Shown here: positions 57,600 through 64,000 of the stretch, one piece after another
Layout: every line of letters begins with the position of its first letter
How positions within the stretch are numbered: position 1 is the stretch's first letter
DNA from: Panicum virgatum
Taxonomy: Eukaryota; Streptophyta; Magnoliopsida; Poales; Poaceae
Direction of reading: 5' to 3'
Assembly (NCBI RefSeq): GCF_016808335.1
Contig: NC_053146.1
Location: 43,528,809-43,592,808, forward strand
DNA length: 64,000 nt
Notes under the pieces: model-generated
What the model was told of the DNA's origin: nothing
The model's database searches: none
The model's input: the letters and a program-made list of their open reading frames with translations, nothing else
Program-made: the position numbers and the translations under genes

Positions 57600-58775
57600 C
57601 TATGCATCCACCCAAACACTTGGGTAATATCTCTTTAAATATTTTCCATTAAGTGCGCTGAAAAATTCTTCTCCCTCCAATATCTCCAGAATGTATGTGT
57701 TTCCAGGAACACATCTACTAACCTTATATGGCCCTTCCCATGTTGGAGACCATTTACCGAATTTGGGATCTTTTGTTCCTATCGGAAAGACTAGTTTCCA
57801 CACCAAGTCCCCTTGGTCAAAAGTTTTGGCTTTGACTTTCTTATCATACCATCGGCCGACTCTAGCTTTATTAGCCTCGATATTGATGAGAGCTTTCAAC
57901 TGATGCCCAGCCAGATATTCCAACTCATCTTTCATTAGCACAGTATAATCATCGGCTGTCAACTGATCCTGGAATGTAACCTGTCTGGAACCGAGTCTAG
58001 TTTCCCAAGGAAGTACAGCTTCATGTCCATAAACTAGCTGATATGGAGACACTTTAGTAGCCCCATGGCAAGACATCCTATAGACCCACAAAGCTTCATT
58101 AAGAGTCGTATGCCATCTCTTTGGCTGTTCTTCAATTTTCCTCTTAATCAACTTAATGATTTCTTTATTGGAAGCTTCCGCTTGGCCATTGGCTTGAGCA
58201 TAATATGGAGAAGAATTTAACAATTTAATTCCCATACTTGCAGCAAACCCTCCAAATTCCTCTGAAATAAACATACTGCACTGATCGGTTGTAATAGTTT
58301 GCGGAGTACCAAACCGATAAACAATATGCTCTTTCACAAATTCAATCATCTCCTTGGATGTCACAGTTTTTAGAGGAATTGCTTCCACCCATTTGGCGAA
58401 ATAATCTGTGGCTACTAGTATAAACTTGTGATTTTTACTGGATGGCGGATAAATCTGTCCAATCAAATCAATTCCCCATCCTCTGAACGGCCACGGCTTA
58501 ATAATAGGATTCATAGCCGACGCCGGTGCTCTCAGCACTTTCCCAAATTTTTGACACCCTTGACAACCTTTATAATAAGCGAAGCAATTTTCTAACATGG
58601 TTAGCCAAAAGTATCCGTTCCTCCTGATTACCCACTTCATTTTGTATGCCGATTGATGTGAACCGCAGACACCCTCATGTATCTCTCCCATCAGGATCTT
58701 AGCTTCCTCTTTGTCAAGACATCTGAGTAAAACTCCATCAATCGTCCGATAATATAGCTCTCCTTCGAGCAACAC
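57600..58775 (-). CDS. Ty3/gypsy integrase domain
   Basis: 391 codons open to the stop at 57600. In pol this domain inserts the cDNA copy into host DNA. It starts with an HHCC-type zinc region (HEGVCGSHQSAYK ... GCQGCQKFG), then the rve core with WGIDLIG, ITTDQCSMF and NGQAEASNKEIIKL, supplying the D, D and E of the catalytic triad. The C-terminus has WSPTWEGPYKVSRCVPGNTY, the GPY/F module. No chromodomain follows, as expected for Tat. The frame is intact here but the polyprotein is broken upstream, so the product is unlikely to be made normally. The listed start is only the first possible start codon in the frame. Confidence 0.9.
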   Translation of the reverse strand: MLLEGELYYRTIDGVLLRCLDKEEAKILMGEIHEGVCGSHQSAYKMKWVIRRNGYFWLTMLENCFAYYKGCQGCQKFGKVLRAPASAMNPIIKPWPFRGWGIDLIGQIYPPSSKNHKFILVATDYFAKWVEAIPLKTVTSKEMIEFVKEHIVYRFGTPQTITTDQCSMFISEEFGGFAASMGIKLLNSSPYYAQANGQAEASNKEIIKLIKRKIEEQPKRWHTTLNEALWVYRMSCHGATKVSPYQLVYGHEAVLPWETRLGSRQVTFQDQLTADDYTVLMKDELEYLAGHQLKALINIEANKARVGRWYDKKVKAKTFDQGDLVWKLVFPIGTKDPKFGKWSPTWEGPYKVSRCVPGNTYILEILEGEEFFSALNGKYLKRYYPSVWVDA

Positions 58776-58853
58776 ATATTTAGTTGCCTGAAACTTGATT
58801 CTTCGGCTTACTTTCTTGGAGGGATTTTCTAAATATTCTACAATCTCTTTCCT

Positions 58854-59972
58854 CTAATCATTAGTAGGCAACTCCAAAGTCATCACACCTTCTATCGGCC
58901 GATAACCAGAAGCATGCTGTGCCAACCGATTAGCATCTCCATTGTAAAGTTTGGGTACATGTTCGATGGTCACTTTCTTGAATTCTTTCAGCAATCGGCA
59001 GCACTCTTCATGATAAACTCGTAAGACATCATCTTTACACTCATATATGATGATCAACTGATTAACCACCAACATCGAATCCCCAAATATTTCAACTGCA
59101 TCAGTTTCGATTTCTTGCAACAGCCGAATCGCTTTAAGCAAAGCCTGGTACTCAGCCTGATTGTTGGTAGCAGTAGCTTCTATCGGAAAAGACAACTCAA
59201 ATGTTGCCCCCCGAGGTGACACCAAAACAATGCCAATACCAGATCCAACTCCACATGATGAACCATCAAAGAATAATGTCCATGGAACTAGATCAACAAC
59301 TCCCAATTTTGGCCCACAATGTTGAACAACAAAATCGGCCATAACGTGTCCCTTAACTGTTTTAGCCGATTCATATCTCAAATCAAACTCAGACAAGGCC
59401 AGAATCCACTTTCCAATTCTCCCACTCAGAATCAGCAACGAGAGCATGTATTTAATAATATCGTCTTTGCTCACCACAACACACTCAGCCGATAATAGAT
59501 AATGTCTAAGCTTGGTACAAGAAAAGTATAAGCAAAGACATAATCTTTCAACAGGAGAATACCTGGTTTCAGCATCCAAGAGTCTTCTACTGACAAAATA
59601 TATCACGCGCTCTTTTCCCTCAAACTCCTGAATAAGGGCCGATCCTATAGCACATTCATCAATCGATAAATATAACTTAAACGGCTTGTGCTTTTGCGGT
59701 GGAACCAACACAGGAGGCGATGTTAGATACTGTTTGATTTCATCCAACGCCTTTTGCTTTTCCTCTCTCCATACAAACTTCTGATCGGCCTTCAACTTCA
59801 ATAAAGGACTAAACGACTGTATTTTACCGGATAGATTAGCAATAATTCTCCGAATAAAATTAATCTTGTCGATCAACGATTGAAGTTCAACTTTTGTCTC
59901 TGGAGCCACTACTTTGCCCTCTCTCATGCAACATGAATCCAAGGAACTACCCAGCCGACACACCAAATGCAC
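58854..59972 (-). pseudogene. RT connection, RNase H and archaeal-like second RNase H
   Basis: 372 codons. First RNase H: KLYLSIDECAIGSALIQEF, IYFVSRRLLDAETRYSPVE and KLRHYLLS. Second RNase H: LFFDGSSCGVGSGIGIVLVS, NNQAEYQALLKAI, EIFGDSMLVVNQL and YNGDANRLAQHASG, providing D, E, D and D positions of the archaeal-like type. RNase H degrades the RNA strand during reverse transcription. The double RNase H is a known mark of Tat-lineage elements. A frame change separates it from the RT part near 59950. Confidence 0.88.
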
Positions 59973-60035
59973 ACTTGTTAGGATTCATTTTTAATCCATG
60001 TTTTCTGGTACATTCCAAAGCTTTGCGCAAGTCGG

Positions 60036-60734
60036 CTAAATATAAATCTCAACAATCTTGCCGATGATTTCATGGAAGATGTAATTCATGGCCCTCTGGT
60101 ACGTTGCTCCAGCGTTCTTCAAACCAAAAGTCGTGACAATCCATTCGAACAAACCGACATGCCCTGGACATCTGAATGCAGTTTTATGAATATATTTCTC
60201 AGCCATGAATATTTGATTATACCCAGCATTTCCATCCATAAAACTGATCACTTTATGTCCTGCAGCTGCATCTACCAACATATCGGCAACTGGCATTGGG
60301 TAACCATCCATTAGCGTAGCTTTATTGAGATTCCTGAAGTCAATGCACACACACGTAATATTCCATTCAGCATATCTGCATTGCCTGATGAACTTTGCTT
60401 CTATTAACTTTGTGATCTCGGCCTTTATATCTGGTAAGATCTTAGGATTGCACCGTCTTGAACCTTGCTGATGTGGCCGATACCCAGGCTTGATAGGTAA
60501 ACGATGTTCAACAATAGATCGATGCAAACCTGGCATCTCATAATATTCCCAAGCAAAACAATCTTTGTACTCTTTCAACAACTTCACTAACTCCTGCTTG
60601 TACTCGGGATCTAACTTAGCACTAATAAACGTCGGCCTTGGTCTATCTCCATCTCCAATATCTACTTCCTCCAATGCATCGGCCAACGTGAACCCGTGCC
60701 CCAACTTCCCTTCATCTTCTAGGAACTCATCCAT
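60036..60734 (-). pseudogene. Reverse transcriptase with internal deletions
   Basis: Motifs as read: FAWEYYEMPGL, LPIKPGYRPHQQGSRR, FIRQCRYAEW followed at once by CIDFRNLNKATLMDGYPMPV, ISFMDGNAGYNQI, FRCPGHVGLFEWIVTTFGLK and GATYQRAMNYIFHEI. About a dozen residues between YAEW and the CIDF block are absent. After VEIYI the sequence jumps to ADLRKALECTRKHGLKMNP, so the family's YIDD catalytic box and following residues are deleted. The domain cannot polymerise. No aspartic protease region was found between gag and this RT. Confidence 0.9.
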
Positions 60735-60814
60735 TAGGAACGGTTGGGATAACCGACTTCTTGGATCGATGGAAGCATGGAAGTTGCATTAACGAACATA
60801 GACAATGGTTCTGA

Positions 60815-62372
60815 TTATTGTCCTTCATCGGCTTTTGGCTTGACACGCCAGACTTCAGATCTGACTCCCCTCCTAGGAGCCTCTCTTCTTTCCTCTTCCT
60901 CCAGTGCCTCTGTCTGATGTAGCCTTTGAACTCGCCTCTTCTGTGATCTGGTCAGATTTCCTGGGCACCATCGAGGCCGATCAATGTTATCATGAACAGG
61001 CGCTCTTTCTGGATCTCTGTGGTGTGGGTATTCATCAGGAACTTGAGCAGCAGTAGCTTGTTCAACTTGCTCATCAACAGAAATCCTTCCTCCTGCAGGA
61101 TCACGTAGCATGGTCCTACCCCCCAGCCCATCATGCACAAGAACCCTGCCCCCCAGCCGATCATGAACAGAGACGCATTTATCATCACCTCTCTCTCTCT
61201 AATGATCGGCCCCCGAGGCCTTTGGTCGAAACGTGGCTTCTTGTACGACCGGTCTTCACTGGTCGAAACGTGGCTTCTTGTACGACCGGTCTTCACGATA
61301 GAAACCATTGCACTCTGGATAATTATCCACTGTCAGTAGAGTCAACCTTTCTTCCCAACAGTACACAAAGAAAGGACACTTCCAATGCCCTTCGCATCGT
61401 CGTGTAGATTCTTCCCGGTACTGTCTTCTTTCTTGATCATGCTGGAACTTGTTCAACAGGATTTGAGACGTGACCTTCTTCTTAGGCACCGCTGATTCTT
61501 CTCTCTGTTGCGGCCCTTTGCCTTTGGCTTCATCAGCCGCTATCTGTGCTTTGGGATCAACAACACTAGACTCCTTGGCCGATTGTGATGTAAGCATCTT
61601 TGTTTGTAAAGCATTACCCTTTTTTCCAACATCTACCATATTTGCTGGAAACGGATGCCCATCAATCTTCATTGGCTTTTTGGGTGTCTCAAACTTGAGT
61701 CTACCCTGCTCTATAGATGATTGTATCTGCTGACGAAACACTTTGCACTCATTAGTATCATGAGATGTTGCATTGTGCCATTTGCAGTACTTGATATTCT
61801 TCAACTCCTGATCTGTCGGGATCTTATGATATGGCTTCAGCTTGATCTGTCCCTCTGACAGTAACAGGTCGAAGATCTTGTCAGCCTTGGTAATATCGAA
61901 CCCATACTTCTCGGGTTCTTTGTTACCGAAAGGACATGAGATCGGCTTCTTATTGTTCTGAACCCATTCAGCTGATCCCACCATCTGATCATTATCTGAG
62001 TCAGAAGTATCTGAGCAGTCAATAAAGTTAACCTTTTTCTAGAAGTTGCTTCTCTTCTGCTCATACAGTCTCGCCTCCCCTGTCATCCTGTTGGCCATCT
62101 GGCTGATGCTGTAGAACTCCTAAGAAGCATATTTCTCCTTGATGTGTGGCAGGAGTCCTTGGAAGGCAACCTCTGCTAGCTGTTGATCAGATAGAACCAG
62201 ACTAAAGCACCGGTTCTTGACATCTCTGAACCTCTGAATGAAGGCAGCGACCGATTCATCATTTCTTTGCCTCAGGTTGGTTAAATCGGTCAGCTTCATT
62301 TCCTCTACACCAAAGTAGAAGAACTGGTGGAATTGCTTCTCCAGATCGGCCCAGTATATGATGGAGTTGGCT
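60815..62372 (-). pseudogene. gag remnant
   Basis: The minus strand reads IIYWADLEKQFHQFFYFGVE, MKLTDLTNLRQRNDESVAAF, IQRFRDVKNRCFSLVLSDQQ (62372-62190), typical of retrotransposon gag. These are followed by stops near 62120 and 62040, then GSAEWVQNNKKPISCPFG, YCKWHNATSHDTNECKVFRQ and a decayed CCHC-like end (HWKCPFFVYCW ... NYPECNG). A 37-bp tandem duplication (61221-61294) repeats YKKPRFDQ, and a shorter one of about 30 bp lies near 61117-61170. The 5' end is cut at about 62377 by another LTR. Confidence 0.8.
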
Positions 62373-62377
62373 GGTAT

Positions 62378-64000
62378 TGACGGCCATTATTTCACATTCT
62401 GGCCATCAACTTCTCGGGAATAAACAAGCTTTACACTATGCTCCATTTGTATTTTGTTTAATTCTAATAAGTTCCACGATTTTTGGATGAGTTCTGATTT
62501 TAGGAGGATACATGACAAAAAGGAATGAATTTGGGCCAAAACCCAGGCCGACCGGCCTATCCTAGGCCGGCCGGCCTAGCACCCCTACAAACCCTGCCAC
62601 GTCTTCGATCCAGGGGCATTGTCATGAACTCAAGTGTATCTGAGCCAAGGATTGGACGTCAGTTTGATCGAATGGACCGAAAGGCTTGCACAAGGATCAA
62701 AGGCCCCACCATTCAGCGCAAAGACCTGTTCAAGTCAGCAATCCACCTCCCTGGAAGATCACAAGCATCCACTAGCAACGTCGGTGCAACAGAGAGCTGA
62801 GAGGAGCTAGAGGGAGGCCGGCCGGCCTCCCCTAGGCCGGCCGTCCTGGACTTGTCTGCTTTCGGGCAACGTAAGCTACACCGACTCTAGGAGGCAATTA
62901 GGGACGTCCACGCAAAGGCGGTCGCTAGATGGCCAAAAGCCTAGGCCGGCCAGCCTAGGAGAGGCTGGCCGGCCCCACTCTGCAGCCACTCAGGCTCTGG
63001 CTTCACGTGAAGGTTAAGCACAACTATCACAACCGCCTCCAACCAACGCCACATGCTTCACCTGTTCAGAACCGACCTTGGAAGGGCTATAAATAGAGCA
63101 CTCATCCCTCACTTGTAACACACACCTTGGAGCTCATTTCTCTCTTCACTTTCTAGAGTAGGATTAGTAGTTTGGGAGTTAGAGTCGAGTCGAGCTTGCT
63201 CGGGATTCCGGAGTTCTCGGAAGTCTGGTAAAGCTCTTGTATCTTTCTTTCGAAGTTATCAATATAAGTTATCTTCTATACTTTTCTGAGTCAGCTTTAC
63301 TTTCCGCTTTCTTTTATCTTCTCGAGTCTGAGTGTTCAGCTCGAGCGCGGAAGATTTATCCTTTAGCTTAGGCTAAGTTATTTCTCTGATATTCGGGAAT
63401 TTATCTTACGGGTTTTCTCGCCCGGACTAGAGTATCTCAAGTTAGTGCTCTAGGTTGAGGGGGATTTCTCTTGAAGGCCTTGAGAGAAATCCTAACACCG
63501 AGTGCAGACGTGGTGTCTGAGCTTAGTGTTAGCTAGAAAGTGTGTTCCATCCCACGGTACCGTTGTGGTAGGCGGCAGGTGGTGACAGCCCTGTCCATCC
63601 CTTGTAGTCCACCACGTTCGGGTGTTTTCATAGCAGTAGTGCCGACTGCCGTTGGACTCCCTTCTCATCCCATTCTGAGTCCTTCCCTGAGGCCGCCGAA
63701 GTAAGATCTTCTTTCCCGAGGATTAGTTAGATAGTTAGTCTGATCTAGAGAGGCTAGCTCGATAGTTCAGAAATGTATCAGGTGTCTTATCTCGCTCGTT
63801 GTCCTCCCAACTGCTACCTCTCTAAGGAATTGAGTCTCCGTGTGTCACTCGGTCATAGACAGGCCATTTATCTTATCCTTGTATCTGGCGCACCCCCGTC
63901 TAAATTAGTCGGTTGATCAAACTAGTACAGTTATCATTCGATTTACGATACTCTTTACCATAGTGCTTCCTTGAGGAAAAATACGAAACCCTGGAATACT
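62378..64000 (+). mobile_element. 5' part of another LTR retrotransposon (LTR and beyond), runs off the right edge
   Basis: Probable start TGACGGCCATTATTTC at 62378, abutting gag of the Tat element. A TATA box (TATAAATA, 63088-63095) is followed by a leader-like region. Upstream of the TATA are three clusters of GGCCGGCC-type palindromes (62550-62578, 62816-62849, 62941-62977). No coding domain is reached within the window. Its other end and target duplication lie outside. Confidence 0.65.

Larger units (their letters stand above)
55123..62377 (-). mobile_element. Tat-lineage Ty3/gypsy retrotransposon, 5' end missing
   Basis: Order on the minus strand: gag (62372 to 60815), RT, RNase H, second archaeal-like RNase H, integrase, antisense ORF, 3' LTR. 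The second RNase H and antisense ORF near the 3' LTR are known Tat-lineage traits. The protease is missing and RT is deleted for its catalytic loop. The 5' LTR is not in the window because another LTR cuts gag at about 62377. Confidence 0.88.

Overview
The window is nuclear DNA from a grass (Poaceae). Three things point there: a monocot KANADI-type gene with a GC-rich first exon, dense Tourist- and Stowaway-like MITEs, and CACTA, Helitron, Tat-lineage Ty3/gypsy, solo-LTR and L1-type LINE insertions of the kinds usual between grass genes. I cannot name the species from sequence alone. No prokaryotic operon, CRISPR array, rRNA or functional tRNA was seen.

Only one host gene is convincing: a KANADI-family GARP transcription factor on the minus strand (first four coding exons, 3885 to 1832). 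Its last exon(s) lie beyond the left edge, so positions 1-1831 are read as its final intron, which carries two MITEs. A core-promoter candidate (TATA near 4331-4338) and a GA/CT-rich leader lie upstream. Positions 4.4-22.5 kb are gene-poor: a degenerate repeat array, an LTR fragment, two minus-strand Helitrons with exact A|T junctions, a plus-strand Helitron with a MITE inside its terminal CTAG, hAT-like and Tourist/Stowaway-like elements, and one 742-bp TIR element with a GC-rich interior.

The centre (22544-39812) is a nest. CACTA-1 (22544-39809, flanks AGT/AGT) holds a minus-strand TNP2 transposase fragment. That fragment is split by CACTA-2 (23220-34754, flanks TGT/TGT), a short non-autonomous element. 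CACTA-2 in turn holds CACTA-3 (23674-34571, flanks ACC/ACA), about 10.9 kb. CACTA-3 has a TNP2 transposase gene and a second long gene that joins a Transposase_24/TNPA-like region to an Ulp1-like peptidase region; both are broken by a few stops and frameshifts. CACTA-1 also carries solo LTR A (36116-39536), interrupted by solo LTR B (36610-38206, perfect flanks ATGGT).

From 39.8 to 50.9 kb there are more MITEs (one nested pair, one dimer, and one with a half-element amplified as a 163-bp triplet), decayed Helitrons and gene-free DNA. From 51.3 kb a degenerate LINE runs to 55122. It is split by a Mutator-like MITE with a 9-bp target duplication and cut by a minus-strand Tat-lineage Ty3/gypsy element (55123-62377). 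That element has an antisense multi-exon ORF between pol and its 3' LTR, two RNase H domains, an integrase, and an RT that has lost its catalytic YIDD box. Its 5' part is cut at about 62377 by another LTR that runs off the right edge and carries palindromic GGCCGGCC clusters.

All family names come from motif recognition by eye. No database search or alignment program was run.
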